Source: Symbiobacteriaceae bacterium (GTDB taxonomy: Bacteria; Bacillota; Sulfobacillia; Symbiobacteriales; Symbiobacteriaceae). From it: a stretch of 50,561 bases of DNA. Below the pieces are notes generated by a model. It had not been told where the DNA came from. It was given only the letters and a program-made list of their open reading frames with translations, and searched no databases. Each line of letters starts with the position of its first letter. Positions within the stretch are counted from its first letter, which is position 1. The position numbers and the translations under genes are program-made. The DNA lies in assembly GCA_029239785.1 (NCBI GenBank), contig JARBUG010000016.1:1-50561 (forward strand), given 5' to 3'. Below, piece after piece: positions 24,618-33,448 of the stretch.

Positions 24618-25088
24618 CTACTCCTTGAGCTCACGGTAAAGGCCAACCAACATGTCCGTAAGCTTCTGACGCTGGCTCCCGTCCCAGATTTCGGACAGGC
24701 TCGCAAGCTCCTGCGTCAGGTCCCGCTCGATCTTTGCAACCTGTTCGCCCTTTTCCGTGAGCCGTACGGTAATGACCCGCCGGTCATCGGTGCTGCGCTC
24801 ACGCTTGAGCCACTGGTCCCGCTCCAGGCGGTCCACGATGCCGGTCACGTTGCCACGGCTGCAGTTGAGCTGCTCGCTCAGCCCGCCTAACGTAACGTTG
24901 TTGTCCTGCACCGCAGCCTTCAGGAGTTGGAACTGCGGCGTAGTCAGCCCGTAACGTGCACTCAGGAAGCGGTCGCAGCGCTTCTCGATCAGGTCAGAGA
25001 TGAGTTGAATCAACGGCAGAACCCCTTCGGCCTGGACCTCTTCCGCCTTCATTGACTGTGTCTGTTCCACTTCGCTCAACACCCTCAC
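24618..25088 (-). CDS. MarR-family transcriptional regulator
   Basis: The 156-residue product is a winged-helix MarR protein: TTPQFQLLKAAVQDNNVTLG leads to the recognition region LSEQLNCSRGNVTGIVDRLE (about residues 70-90), and STDDRRVITVRLTEKG forms the wing. Such proteins bind as dimers to palindromes and respond to small phenolics, drugs or oxidants. The GTG start has AAGGAGA upstream. The EamA exporter gene is divergent, 241 bases away, and is the obvious candidate target, together with autoregulation through the inverted repeat around its own promoter. The Cys in the recognition region (near residue 79) could in principle be a redox sensor, but that is speculative. Confidence 0.92.
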   Translation of the reverse strand: MRVLSEVEQTQSMKAEEVQAEGVLPLIQLISDLIEKRCDRFLSARYGLTTPQFQLLKAAVQDNNVTLGGLSEQLNCSRGNVTGIVDRLERDQWLKRERSTDDRRVITVRLTEKGEQVAKIERDLTQELASLSEIWDGSQRQKLTDMLVGLYRELKE

Positions 25089-25127
25089 CCCGTTCTCCTT
25101 GTAAAAGTTTCTTCCCCAAGTTGATCT

Positions 25128-25185
25128 CTTGTACTTTTAATCATCATTATACCAAATTGGAATAAACAGTCAACACATGTACAAG
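25128..25185 (-). promoter_or_regulatory. marR promoter flanked by inverted repeat CTTGTAC/GTACAAG
   Basis: TTGACT (25168-25173), spacer 16 and a perfect TATAAT (25146-25151) form the promoter on the minus strand. The 7-bp arms CTTGTAC (25128-25134) and GTACAAG (25179-25185) lie on either side, about six bases beyond the -35 and twelve beyond the -10. A CCAAATTGG dyad (25152-25160) lies inside the spacer. This arrangement suggests autoregulation; which sequence MarR binds is not known. Confidence 0.65.
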
Positions 25186-25328
25186 AAAAATTTTATCGTT
25201 CGCTCACCAAAGGATTTTCCGGCCGGGATTCCGGGCCGGGTCAACTGATGACCACCATACTCTTCAAGTAGTGATAAAATGAGACGTATGCAGGCGGAAA
25301 CCGCCGTAGTTTTGAAGGAGTGTGGGCA

Positions 25329-26252
25329 TTGCGGATTCAGGCCTGGATGGCTGACCTGTTGCTGATACTTGTTACAGCCTTTTGGGGCGCCACGTTTCCC
25401 GTCGTAAAGAATGCCACCGACCTTGGCGCCGGCGGCGTGCCAACATACTGGTTTCTTGCGGCGCGGTTCACACTGGCCGCCGTTCTGCTGGCCACATTCT
25501 TCTGGCGGAAGCTGGCCGCTGCGCCACTCCGGACCTGGGCGGCCGGCGCCCTGGTAGGGCTCTTCTTGTTTTCCGGGTATGCGCTGCAAACCTTCGGCCT
25601 CGCCCTGACCAGCAGCGCCAAGGCCGGGTTTATCACAGGTCTGTGCGTGGTCCTGGTGCCCGTTCTGGCGGTCATCTGGCTCAAGCGCAAGCCCCAGCCG
25701 CAGGCCTGGCTGGGTGTCGGCACGGCCACCGCAGGGCTGGCGCTCCTGTCGCTCAACGCCGACCTGGTGCCTACGTACGGTGACCTGCTAGTCTTCCTCT
25801 GCGCTGTGGGATTCGCCCTGCACATTGCCGCCGTGAGCCGCTACGCCGGCCCCCACGACCCCACCGCCCTGGCCGTGATTCAGATCGGTACCGCCGCCGT
25901 GCTTTCCTGGGCGCTCCATCTGCTCGATAAGGGGACGGTCACCCCGGGCGTTTCCGGCGTGGTCTGGTGGGGCGGACCTGCCAACGTGGTGATGGCCTGG
26001 CTGGTTTGCGGGGTGCTTGCGACCGCCGTGGCCTTCCTCCTGCAGAACGTCCTGCAGCCCTACACCACACCCACACACACAGCGCTGATTTTCTCGGCGG
26101 AGCCGGTGTGGGGTGCGATCTTCAGCTACATCCTGCTGGGCGAAACACTGACGCTTCGGGGCTACATCGGGGCGGGCCTGATTCTCGCCGGCATGCTGCT
26201 GGCCGAGATACCGCTTGGCTCCAAAGCACCCGATGTGGCGCCGGGGGATTGA
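25329..26252 (+). CDS. EamA/DMT-family exporter
   Basis: A 307-residue drug/metabolite transporter with ten membrane segments in two EamA repeats (about 5-140 and 150-295). The typical N-terminal segment LLLILVTAFWGATFPVVKNA and the closing pair SAEPVWGAIFSYILLGETLT are present. These proteins export amino acids, metabolites or drugs. The TTG at 25329 is chosen because AAGGAG ends 8 bases before it; a GTG at 25320 overlaps that site. It is divergent from marR, which may control it. Substrate is unknown. Confidence 0.88.
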   Translation: MRIQAWMADLLLILVTAFWGATFPVVKNATDLGAGGVPTYWFLAARFTLAAVLLATFFWRKLAAAPLRTWAAGALVGLFLFSGYALQTFGLALTSSAKAGFITGLCVVLVPVLAVIWLKRKPQPQAWLGVGTATAGLALLSLNADLVPTYGDLLVFLCAVGFALHIAAVSRYAGPHDPTALAVIQIGTAAVLSWALHLLDKGTVTPGVSGVVWWGGPANVVMAWLVCGVLATAVAFLLQNVLQPYTTPTHTALIFSAEPVWGAIFSYILLGETLTLRGYIGAGLILAGMLLAEIPLGSKAPDVAPGD

Positions 26253-26260
26253 ATCAAGAA

Positions 26261-26299
26261 AGCTCCAGAAGCCACCCGTAGGTGCTTCTGGAGCTTTTT
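26261..26299. terminator. Bidirectional intrinsic terminator
   Basis: A perfect 12-bp stem (26261-26272 with 26284-26295) with TTTTT on the plus side and TTCTT on the minus side separates the convergent exporter and chemoreceptor genes. Confidence 0.88.
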
Positions 26300-26313
26300 C
26301 ATATGCAGCCAAC

Positions 26314-27807
26314 CTAGATGCGGAACCGTGCCACCGCCTCCCGCAGCCGGCCGGACGTAGCCGTCACCTGCGTCGCGCAGGCCACGGTTTCTCCAACCGC
26401 ACCCGCCACCTGCTCCGATGCGGCCGCGAGCGCCGCCGACGAATCCTGGTTCGACCGGGCGCCCTGCTCCACAGCGCCGACCAACTCCTCGACACTGCGG
26501 GCGCTGCCCAACATTTGCACCGCAGTTGCAGCGTTCTCCTCGGCAATCGCCGAAAGATGATGCGTGGCCTGCACAACCTGCACGCCCGCCGCGGAAATCT
26601 CTTCGGCTGCGGCCGATATGGACTCGACCTGCTCCTGCGTCTCGGCAACGGCCTTCAGAATGCGCTCAAGCGATTCCCCGGCTTCCCGGGCCAGGCCGGT
26701 GCCAATGTGCACCTCCTGAGTGCCGGCGCCCATGGTCGCCACTACCTGACCGGCCTCGGCCCGCAGGGCGCCGACCCGCTCCCCAATGTCGTTGGCTGCC
26801 CGCCGCGACCGCTCAGCGAGGCGCCTGACCTCGCCGGCCACCACCGCGAAGCCCTTCCCGTGCTCCCCGACCCGGGCCGCCTCAATGGCGGCATTCAGCG
26901 CCAACAGGTCGGTCTGGTCGGCAATCTCGGAAATGAGCTGCAAAATCTCGTCCACATGGCCCAGGCTGGCACTGAGGCCTTCCACCCGGCTGGCCGCGGC
27001 CAGCACCCGGTCGCGCACCCGGTCCATGCCGCCTACCACCGCCTCCACGGCGCGGCCACCGGCATCGGCAGCGGTCCGGGTATTGGCGGCTGCCTCAGCC
27101 ACCACACCGGCGCCTGCGGCCACCTGATCAATCGAACTCGCGACCTGGCCGACAATGGTGGCCACCTGCTCCACTTCGCGGGCCTGCGCATCGGCCGTGG
27201 CGGCAACCTGCTCAACGGCGACCCGCAGCTCCTCAGTTGCCCGGAACCCACTCGCCGCCTGATCGCTTTGACCGGCTGCCGTCCGGCGCACCTGCTCAAT
27301 CTGCGCAGCCGACTCGGTGGCCGCATCGGCCGTCTGGCCGGCTACTGACTGCAGTTTGGCGCCGGCCCGGGCCAGCTCCTCAGCATTCGCGGTCAGGTCC
27401 CGCATCATCGTTCGCAGGGCGGCAGACATAGCGTTCAGCGACTGCGTGCTCTGGCCCACTTCGTCCCGGCTGTTAACCGGCACGGGTCCTTGTGAGAGAT
27501 CGCCCTGCGCAATGCGCTCCATAGCCTGCTGCAGCAGCCGCAACGGCCGGACCACTACCCGGGCAAACAGAATGGCTGCGGCCACGCACACCAGCAACAG
27601 GGGAACCGTTACAATCGCCACATTCCGAAGAATTTCACCGATAAGGACGTTCATCTGGTCGACGGTCAGACCGGTTTGAGCTGCCCCGGCAAGGAGGCCC
27701 CGCCAGATGACAAAGCCCGCTACCAGCAGTGGTGCGAGCGCCCAAGTAAGCAGGGTCGCGATAGTCCTGGGGCCAAAGTTCCATTGCAGTGGATTGAGCA
27801 TGCGCAT
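26314..27807 (-). CDS. Methyl-accepting chemotaxis protein with minimal outer loop
   Basis: A 497-residue chemoreceptor. Two membrane segments (about 17-37 and 61-83) enclose only some 23 residues, so there is no extracytoplasmic sensor domain. A HAMP domain follows (about 84-137, [20 protein letters not shown]), then the signalling domain (about 150-497), whose hairpin tip includes [20 protein letters not shown], the CheA/CheW contact region. It probably senses membrane or cytoplasmic conditions. The ATG has AGAGGAGG upstream. A TAAA followed 15 bases later by GCC (about 27835-27856) faintly resembles a flagellar sigma-D promoter, too weak to list. No che genes are nearby. Confidence 0.92.
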   Translation of the reverse strand: MRMLNPLQWNFGPRTIATLLTWALAPLLVAGFVIWRGLLAGAAQTGLTVDQMNVLIGEILRNVAIVTVPLLLVCVAAAILFARVVVRPLRLLQQAMERIAQGDLSQGPVPVNSRDEVGQSTQSLNAMSAALRTMMRDLTANAEELARAGAKLQSVAGQTADAATESAAQIEQVRRTAAGQSDQAASGFRATEELRVAVEQVAATADAQAREVEQVATIVGQVASSIDQVAAGAGVVAEAAANTRTAADAGGRAVEAVVGGMDRVRDRVLAAASRVEGLSASLGHVDEILQLISEIADQTDLLALNAAIEAARVGEHGKGFAVVAGEVRRLAERSRRAANDIGERVGALRAEAGQVVATMGAGTQEVHIGTGLAREAGESLERILKAVAETQEQVESISAAAEEISAAGVQVVQATHHLSAIAEENAATAVQMLGSARSVEELVGAVEQGARSNQDSSAALAAASEQVAGAVGETVACATQVTATSGRLREAVARFRI

Positions 27808-27860
27808 TCCAACTGGTCCTCCTCTTATGTGAAGGCCATGTTCCTAGTCTATTTAAACAC

Positions 27861-27885
27861 AAAGACTCCCAAAACGGGAGTCTCT
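27861..27885 (-). terminator. Terminator of ysxC
   Basis: GACTCCC (27864-27870) and GGGAGTC (27876-27882) form a stem with a five-base loop, followed on the minus strand by TTTGTGTTT. It lies 40 bases after the ysxC stop and just before the chemoreceptor's upstream region. Confidence 0.72.
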
Positions 27886-27923
27886 TTGGTACCTAGGGTC
27901 AAGGTTGTATCTTTCCGGTATTC

Positions 27924-28649
27924 TTATTTCTTTGTTATGGACAGGATCCAGGGCAGGAGTTGCTCGCGCCCTAGCCCATCTTCGGCTGAGTACATCAAAA
28001 TCGCTTCCTCTTCGGCCGATGCAGGCCCCTCCGGACTGGGCGCCTGGGTCGACATGATGCCCAGGTCCTTCGCCATGGTGCGCAGGTTGGTGGGGCGCTC
28101 ATTGCGAGACAGCTTGTCAGCCTTGGTGGCCACACACAGACGCACCTTGCCAAAATGGCGGAGCCACTCCCACATGGCGATATCGTCGCGGCTGGGCGGA
28201 TGGCGCAGGTCGACCACCTGGAGCACGGCCTTCAGGTTCTCCCGATTCAGCAGATATTGCTCGATCAGCTTCCGCCAGGCCTGCTTCTGCGTCTCTGAGA
28301 CCTTCGCGTACCCATACCCCGGCATATCGACAAAGTAAAAGGCACCCGATGCTACCGCAGCCTCACGAGCGCTGCCACGCAGGCTGAACCGCTCTTCGCC
28401 GGCCTCGGGGTCCAGCCGGGCGTCGCCGAAGTTTGGCTTTCCTTCCGGCCAGATGCGATAGAAATTGAGCGTTTGCGTACGCCCGGGGGTGTTCGAAGTG
28501 CGGGCCAGCTTCGGCGAGCGGAGAAGGCTGTTTAGGAGCGATGATTTGCCCACGTTTGACCGTCCAACCAACGCGACTTCCGGCAGGTTGTCGGTGGGAA
28601 ACTGGCGTGCGGCGGCAGCGCTTAGTACGAATTCCGAAAAGGTACCCAC
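27924..28649 (-). CDS. ysxC: Ribosome biogenesis GTPase YsxC/EngB
   Basis: YsxC is an essential GTPase in late 50S assembly. G1 is GRSNVGKS (residues 29-36), G3 is DMPGYG, G4 is TKAD and G5 is in YSAEDG. I start at GTG 28649 (241 residues), 8 bases after AAGGGAG; this gives the usual N-terminus before the G1 motif, and the upstream frame to 28715 would run through a hairpin. The protein is some 40 residues longer than B. subtilis YsxC: extra sequence lies before G3 (around PEAGEERFSLRGSAREAAV) and between G4 and G5 (Pro/Glu/Ala-rich). It follows lonA as in B. subtilis. Confidence 0.92.
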   Translation of the reverse strand: MGTFSEFVLSAAAARQFPTDNLPEVALVGRSNVGKSSLLNSLLRSPKLARTSNTPGRTQTLNFYRIWPEGKPNFGDARLDPEAGEERFSLRGSAREAAVASGAFYFVDMPGYGYAKVSETQKQAWRKLIEQYLLNRENLKAVLQVVDLRHPPSRDDIAMWEWLRHFGKVRLCVATKADKLSRNERPTNLRTMAKDLGIMSTQAPSPEGPASAEEEAILMYSAEDGLGREQLLPWILSITKK

Positions 28650-28684
28650 AGGACCCACTCCCTTGAGGTTCTCGGAACAGAGAC

Positions 28685-28709
28685 AAGGGCGCCGACCAGC
28701 GGCGCCCTT
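28685..28709 (-). terminator. Hairpin between lonA and ysxC
   Basis: A perfect 9-bp GC-rich stem (AAGGGCGCC 28685-28693 with 28701-28709) lies 12 bases after the lonA stop. It is followed by TTGTCTCTG on the minus strand, so it may only partly stop transcription and lower ysxC expression relative to lonA. Confidence 0.55.
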
Positions 28710-28720
28710 CGACATGCTTG

Positions 28721-31141
28721 TTACACGACGGGCGGAGTGCCCTGAACCTGCGTTTCGGGCGCCGGCAGGGTCGCGGCAGGCGGGGGCACCTCCTGCACTT
28801 CGTCCTTCAGCGGCGCCTCGCCGAGCGCCAGGCGCAGCACCTCGTCCATGTGTTCCGCAAGGTGAATATCCAGCTTCTTGCGGATGTTGCCCGGAATATC
28901 TTCCAGGTCCTTTTCGTTCTCCTTCGGCAGGATGATATCCGTAATGCCCGCCCGATGCGCCGCCAGGAGCTTCTCCTTGACGCCGCCGATGGGGAGCACA
29001 CGGCCCCGCAGGGTGATTTCACCCGTCATAGCCACGCTGGCCTTCACCGGGCGCCCCGTGAGCGCCGAGACCACGGCGGTTGCCATGGTAATGCCGGCAG
29101 ACGGGCCTTCCTTGGGCACCGCTCCCTCGGGCACGTGGATGTGAATGTCGTACTTGGTATGGAAGTCCTCGGCAATGCCCAGTTCCTTGGCCCGGGAGCG
29201 AATGTACGAGAAGCCCGCCTGGGCCGACTCCCGCATGACCTCGCCCAACTTGCCCGTCAGGAGCAGGTTGCCCTTGCCCTTCAGCACCGTCACTTCAATC
29301 GGCATCACGTCGCCGCCGACCTCGGTGTAGACCATGCCGGTGGCCACGCCCACTTCATCTTCCTTGGCCTTCTTGCCCCACTGGAAGCGGGCGGCGCCCA
29401 GGTAGTTGTGCAGGTTTTGCACCGTCACACGCACGTTGGTGGCATCGCCCCGGGCGATTTCACGCGCCGCCTTCCGGCAGACGTTGGCGATTTGACGCTC
29501 CAGGTTACGCACGCCGGCTTCCCGGGTGTACTCCCGCACGATGCTGCGGAGCACGTTCTCGGACACTTCCAGCGTGTCCTCTGTCATGCCGTGGTCCTTG
29601 CGCTGCTTGGGCAGCAGATGCCGCTTGGCGATTTCGACCTTTTCATCTTCGGTGTAACCGGAGATGTTGATCAGTTCCATGCGGTCGAGCAGCGGCCGCG
29701 GAATGTTCCAGACCACGTTGGCCGTAGTGATGAAAAGCACGTTGGAAAGATCGAACGGGCTCTCGATGTAGTGGTCGGAGAAAGTGCTGTTCTGCTCGGG
29801 GTCGAGCACTTCCAACAGCGCCGAGGCGGGGTCGCCCCGGAAATCCGACGACATCTTGTCGATTTCGTCGAGCAGGAAGACGCAGTTCCTGGTGCCGGCC
29901 TGGCGCATGCCCTGAATGATGCGGCCCGGCATGGCGCCCACGTAGGTGCGGCGGTGGCCCCGAATTTCGGCCTCGTCACGCACACCGCCGAGGGAGATGC
30001 GCACAAACTTGCGCCCCAGGGCGTTGGCCACCGACTTGGCCAGCGAGGTCTTGCCTACCCCGGGCGGTCCGCCCAGGCAAAGGATCGGACCCTTCATTTT
30101 TTCGACCAGCTTGCGGACGGCCAGGTACTCCAGAATACGATCCTTCGGCTTCTTCAGGCCGTAGTGCTCGTTTTCCAGAATCTCCTCGGCCTTCTTCAGG
30201 TCGATGGTGTCGTCGCTCATTTTGGCCCAGGGGAGGTTGGTGACCCACTCCAGATAGTTCCGCACCACCACGGCCTCAGCGGCCATGGGCGGCATCTTCT
30301 CCAGGCGGTCGACCTCGCGGAGCGCCTTCTCCTTGACCTCGTCGGGCAGGCCGGCCTCCTCGATCTTGCTGCGGAACTCCTCGGACTCCGTGCCCTTTTC
30401 GTCCCGCTCGCCAAGCTCCTTCTGAATCGCCTTGATCTGTTCCCGCAGGTAGTACTCCCGCTGGGTCTTCTCCATCTGCTTGCGGACACGGACGTTGATC
30501 TTCCGCTCCAGCTCAAGCACTTCCATCTCGCCGGTCAGAATGTCGCTGACCCGCTCCAGCCGTTTGACCAGGTCAAACGTTTCAAGCACAGACTGCTTGT
30601 CCTCGATTTTGAGCGTTGTCAGGTGCGCAACAATCGTATCGGCCAGACGGCCCGGCTCCTCGACCTGTACCACCGTCACCAGCTGCTCGGGAGGTACCTT
30701 CTTGGAAGCCTTTATGTACCGCTCATACTGGTTCACGACCATGCGCATGAGCGCTTCCACTTCGGCGCTCTTCGCCTGTTCCTCGTCGTACTCTTCAACT
30801 GCGACGCGGAAGAAAGGCTCTTCGCCGGCGTAGTGGTCGATACGGGCCCGGGAGACACCTTCAAAGACGACCTTGATCGTCCCGCCCGGCACCTTCACGA
30901 CCTGCTTAATCTCTACGATGGTTCCAACGCTATAGATATCGCCCGTGCCGGGGTCGTCGACCTTGGTATCCTTCTGCATGGCCAGGACCATGCGACGCTC
31001 TTCCAGCATCGCCTGGTCAACTGCCTTGATCGACTTCTCCCGGCCGACCTCCAGGGGGACAATCATCGTCGGGAATACAATCTGACCCCGCAAGGGCAAC
31101 AGGGGCAGCTCTTGAAGCGTACCCTTTCTGTCGTTGGCCAT
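28721..31141 (-). CDS. lonA: ATP-dependent protease Lon (LonA)
   Basis: LonA (806 residues) degrades damaged and regulatory proteins. The N-terminal substrate domain (about 10-205) begins with [20 protein letters not shown]; the AAA+ module has Walker A GPPGVGKT and Walker [10 protein letters not shown]; the protease domain carries the catalytic Ser in [11 protein letters not shown] and the Lys in [19 protein letters not shown]. The ATG at 31141 is 5 bases after AGGAGGTGA; a GTG three codons upstream overlaps that site. It ends with a Pro-rich tail of about 30 residues. Order lonB-lonA-ysxC is as in B. subtilis. Confidence 0.97.
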   Translation of the reverse strand: MANDRKGTLQELPLLPLRGQIVFPTMIVPLEVGREKSIKAVDQAMLEERRMVLAMQKDTKVDDPGTGDIYSVGTIVEIKQVVKVPGGTIKVVFEGVSRARIDHYAGEEPFFRVAVEEYDEEQAKSAEVEALMRMVVNQYERYIKASKKVPPEQLVTVVQVEEPGRLADTIVAHLTTLKIEDKQSVLETFDLVKRLERVSDILTGEMEVLELERKINVRVRKQMEKTQREYYLREQIKAIQKELGERDEKGTESEEFRSKIEEAGLPDEVKEKALREVDRLEKMPPMAAEAVVVRNYLEWVTNLPWAKMSDDTIDLKKAEEILENEHYGLKKPKDRILEYLAVRKLVEKMKGPILCLGGPPGVGKTSLAKSVANALGRKFVRISLGGVRDEAEIRGHRRTYVGAMPGRIIQGMRQAGTRNCVFLLDEIDKMSSDFRGDPASALLEVLDPEQNSTFSDHYIESPFDLSNVLFITTANVVWNIPRPLLDRMELINISGYTEDEKVEIAKRHLLPKQRKDHGMTEDTLEVSENVLRSIVREYTREAGVRNLERQIANVCRKAAREIARGDATNVRVTVQNLHNYLGAARFQWGKKAKEDEVGVATGMVYTEVGGDVMPIEVTVLKGKGNLLLTGKLGEVMRESAQAGFSYIRSRAKELGIAEDFHTKYDIHIHVPEGAVPKEGPSAGITMATAVVSALTGRPVKASVAMTGEITLRGRVLPIGGVKEKLLAAHRAGITDIILPKENEKDLEDIPGNIRKKLDIHLAEHMDEVLRLALGEAPLKDEVQEVPPPAATLPAPETQVQGTPPVV

Positions 31142-31174
31142 CGGCGTCACCTCCTGGTTCCTGCCTTGATTTAG

Positions 31175-31183
31175 ATTCTAGCA
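31175..31183 (-). promoter_or_regulatory. Extended -10 promoter of lonA
   Basis: TAGAAT (31175-31180) preceded by TGC lies about 35 bases before the lonA start on the minus strand. No CIRCE (HrcA) operator is seen, and the -35 is poor. Confidence 0.45.
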
Positions 31184-31316
31184 CAACTGCCCTGGGAGAC
31201 CATTCGGTGGCCACGCAGAACTTTGTGTGTTCTTATGACGTGACATGCCCTGCCCAAGGTTCGCACCGCGGCAGTCCCATTTTCGCGCGGCAGGGTGAAA
31301 CGGGTTTAGCGTGTGT

Positions 31317-31351
31317 CAGGCTGTCCTGCCGTATACCAGCAGGACAGCCTG
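31317..31351 (-). terminator. Hairpin after lonB
   Basis: A 13-bp perfect stem (31317-31329 with 31339-31351) lies 10 bases after the lonB stop. There is no T-run, so it may work as a processing or 3'-protecting hairpin as much as a terminator. Confidence 0.5.
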
Positions 31352-31361
31352 AGACGACGCT

Positions 31362-33113
31362 CTAGGGTTCCAGGCCCGACACGCTCACCGCAGGCTGGGG
31401 CAAAACCGGAATGTCGATCAGGGCGGGCGCCGGCTCGGGGCGCTCCTCGGCGACAGGCGCCGCGTCAATCGCACCCGTTTCCAACGTGGGCACCGGTGCG
31501 ACCGTCAGCGCCAGATCGAAAACCTGCGCCAGCGTCTCCACCGGAATCACCTCAACACCCGATACATCGCGGAAGGTTTCCTGCCAGTTCTCCTTCGGAA
31601 TCAGCACCCGGGTGCAGCCAGCCTGGCGTGCCGCCTCAACTTTGGCCACCACACCGCCCACAGGCTTCACAAACCCCCGGATGGAGACTTCGCCGGTCAA
31701 AGCCAGCCGGTTGTCAACCGGCCTGCCCATAAAGGCGCTGTACACCGCCGTGGCGATGGTAACGCCCGCACTGGGGCCGTCCACCGGAATGCCCCCGGGA
31801 AAGTTGACGTGAATGTCGTAGTCGCGGGGGTCGCAGGTCAGGAAAGACTTGAGCACCGTCAGCACATTCTCAACGGAACCCTTGGCCATCGACTTGCGGC
31901 GCATCGTCCGGCCGCCGCCGCCCATCTCTTCCTCTTCCACGACACCCGTCACGACCACGGTCCCCCGGCCGGCCTCTTTGGCCGGGCGGACATCCACCTC
32001 CAACTCCAGCAACATGCCCATGTTGGGCCCGCTCACGGCAAGGCCGTTCGCGAAGCCGATGACCGGGGCGGGCGGAATCCGCCGGTCCGGTCGAGGCTGA
32101 AGCTGACCGCTGTTCACGACCCATTCGACTTCTTCCGTCGGGATGGTATCCTTGCCAGTGCCCATCATCACACCAGCGGCGATCTGGACGATATTCACAG
32201 CCTCGCGGCCGTTTGTCGCGTACCGCTTCACCACTTCCAGGGCGCCCGGTGAGAGTTTGAATTCGATCTTGCTCGCCGCCCGCTCGGCGACCCGGGCCAC
32301 CTCGTCCGGCAGCAACGGCCGGAAGAAGATCTCCATGCACCGGGAACGAATGGCCGGCGGAATCTCGTGGGGCTGCCGGGTCGTTGCACCGATCAGGCGG
32401 AAGTCGGCGGGCAGTCCATTCTCAAAGATATCCCGGATGTGCGTGGGAATGTTGGGGTCCTCGGCGCTGTAGTAGGCGCTCTCCAGAAAGACTTTGCGAT
32501 CCTCCAGCACCTTGAGCAGTTTGTTCATCTGCACCGGGTGCAGCTCACCGATTTCATCCAGAAAGAGCACGCCGCCGTGCGCCTTCGTGACGGCGCCCGG
32601 CTTGGGCTGCGGAATGCCCGCAATGCCCATGGCGCCGGCGCCCTGGTAGATGGGGTCGTGGACCGAGCCAATCAGCGGGTCAGCGATGCCCCGCTCATCG
32701 AACCGGGCCGTTGTCGAGTCCAGTTCGATGAACTTGGCCTCGTTTGTGAAAGGCGAACGCTGGTTACGGCGTGCCTCGTCAAGTACCAGGCGGGCCGCTG
32801 CGGTCTTGCCCACGCCGGGGGGACCGTAAATCAGCACATGCTGCGGGTTGGGGCCGCACAGGGCGGCACGCAGCGCCTTCAGCCCTTCCTGCTGGCCCAC
32901 GATTTCATCGAAACTGGACGGCCGGACTCGCTCTGCCAGTGGCTCCGTCAGCCGGACTGCCCGCATGCGCTTGAGCTTGTCCATTTCCTTGCGGGACTCT
33001 TTCTCAACGGCCACCTTGCTGCCTTGCTGGCTTCGGAGCAGGTTCCAAAAGTAGATGCCGATGACGATCGCGAAGAAGACCTGGATGATCGTCAGGATAC
33101 TGCCCAGCGACAT
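31362..33113 (-). CDS. lonB: Membrane-anchored ATP-dependent protease LonB
   Basis: LonB (583 residues, B. subtilis about 550) lacks the LonA N-terminal domain. It begins with one membrane segment (about 5-25), then a charged linker, an AAA+ module with Walker A GPPGVGKT (97-104) and GGVLFLDEIGEL, and a protease domain with Ser in GPSAGVTIATAVYSA and Lys in SIRGFVKPVGGVVAKVEAA. In B. subtilis it is forespore-expressed under sigma-F. The last 70 residues are Pro/Ala-rich and extra. The ATG follows GGGAGGAGG. A TGTGAG/CTCACA repeat (33171-33189) precedes it. I saw no convincing sigma-F promoter. Confidence 0.94.
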   Translation of the reverse strand: MSLGSILTIIQVFFAIVIGIYFWNLLRSQQGSKVAVEKESRKEMDKLKRMRAVRLTEPLAERVRPSSFDEIVGQQEGLKALRAALCGPNPQHVLIYGPPGVGKTAAARLVLDEARRNQRSPFTNEAKFIELDSTTARFDERGIADPLIGSVHDPIYQGAGAMGIAGIPQPKPGAVTKAHGGVLFLDEIGELHPVQMNKLLKVLEDRKVFLESAYYSAEDPNIPTHIRDIFENGLPADFRLIGATTRQPHEIPPAIRSRCMEIFFRPLLPDEVARVAERAASKIEFKLSPGALEVVKRYATNGREAVNIVQIAAGVMMGTGKDTIPTEEVEWVVNSGQLQPRPDRRIPPAPVIGFANGLAVSGPNMGMLLELEVDVRPAKEAGRGTVVVTGVVEEEEMGGGGRTMRRKSMAKGSVENVLTVLKSFLTCDPRDYDIHVNFPGGIPVDGPSAGVTIATAVYSAFMGRPVDNRLALTGEVSIRGFVKPVGGVVAKVEAARQAGCTRVLIPKENWQETFRDVSGVEVIPVETLAQVFDLALTVAPVPTLETGAIDAAPVAEERPEPAPALIDIPVLPQPAVSVSGLEP

Positions 33114-33170
33114 AACCGGTTCCTCCTCCCGCCCAGGCGACCTGCGGGTCTGGTCGCATTTCCTGACCTG

Positions 33171-33189
33171 TGTGAGTTAGTATCTCACA
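33171..33189. promoter_or_regulatory. TGTGAG/CTCACA inverted repeat upstream of lonB
   Basis: Six-base arms at 33171-33176 and 33184-33189, separated by seven bases, lie about 60 bases before the lonB ATG. A protein-binding site is possible; the form resembles a Crp/Fnr-type half-site pair, but no such regulator is in the window. Confidence 0.3.
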
Positions 33190-33231
33190 GGAGGCTCGAC
33201 AGAATGTGACCAATGGAAACCGAACACGTAC

Positions 33232-33267
33232 TGCAGATTACGCAGATTATGGGATTACGCGGATGTA
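33232..33267. repeat. Decayed tandem copy of the 9-nt repeat unit
   Basis: Consecutive units GCAGATTAC, GCAGATTAT, GGGATTAC and GCGGATGTA resemble the units of the element at 20545-20678 (CACAGATTA type). There is no intact opposite arm, so this looks like a remnant beside the complete element. Confidence 0.5.
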
Positions 33268-33287
33268 CTTGTTGTTGACCACAGAGG

Positions 33288-33390
33288 ACACAGAGATCAC
33301 AGAAACTAAGCAGGTCGTTCCGGGTCACTATCATGGATGATGCCCAGGGACGATTTACCAGGTATCTGTGTCCTCTGTGTCCTCTGTGGT
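33288..33390. repeat. Inverted-repeat element with 26-base arms built of 9-nt units
   Basis: Left arm 33288-33313 and right arm 33365-33390 are complementary with two mismatches. Each arm is a run of units CACAGAGGA / CACAGAGAT / CACAGA. The 51-base centre is not repetitive and has no reading frame. The design matches the element at 20545-20678, although the unit sequence differs. Confidence 0.82.
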
Positions 33391-33428
33391 AAATAAAAGA
33401 ACAGCAGTGCATGGGTATGCACCGCTGT
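33391..33428 (-). terminator. Terminator of the second EamA exporter gene
   Basis: Arms 33401-33412 and 33417-33428 form an 11-pair stem with one mismatch and a four-base loop, followed on the minus strand by TTCTTTTATTT. It abuts the repeat element. Confidence 0.78.
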
Positions 33429-33448
33429 GCGACTGTCATGGACGGCGC

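Larger units (their letters stand above)
33114..33448. other. Gap holding a repeat cluster between lonB and the second exporter gene
   Basis: No gene is present in these 335 bases. From right to left on the minus strand they hold the exporter terminator (33391-33428), a complete inverted-repeat element (33288-33390), a decayed tandem copy (33232-33267) and the lonB upstream region with a TGTGAG/CTCACA dyad (33171-33176 and 33184-33189). Confidence 0.7.

Noticed and set aside
28718..31174. 818-codon plus-strand frame opposite lonA
   Set aside because: It is an antisense shadow of lonA, caused by the GC-rich third codon positions.
31142..31361. CIRCE (HrcA) or CtsR operator before lonA
   Set aside because: No TTAGCACTC-N9-GAGTGCTAA dyad and no heptad GGTCAAA repeats are seen in the gap.
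33288..33390. Insertion sequence or MITE with target-site duplication
   Set aside because: I see no convincing flanking direct repeats and no transposase, so I list it only as a repeat element.
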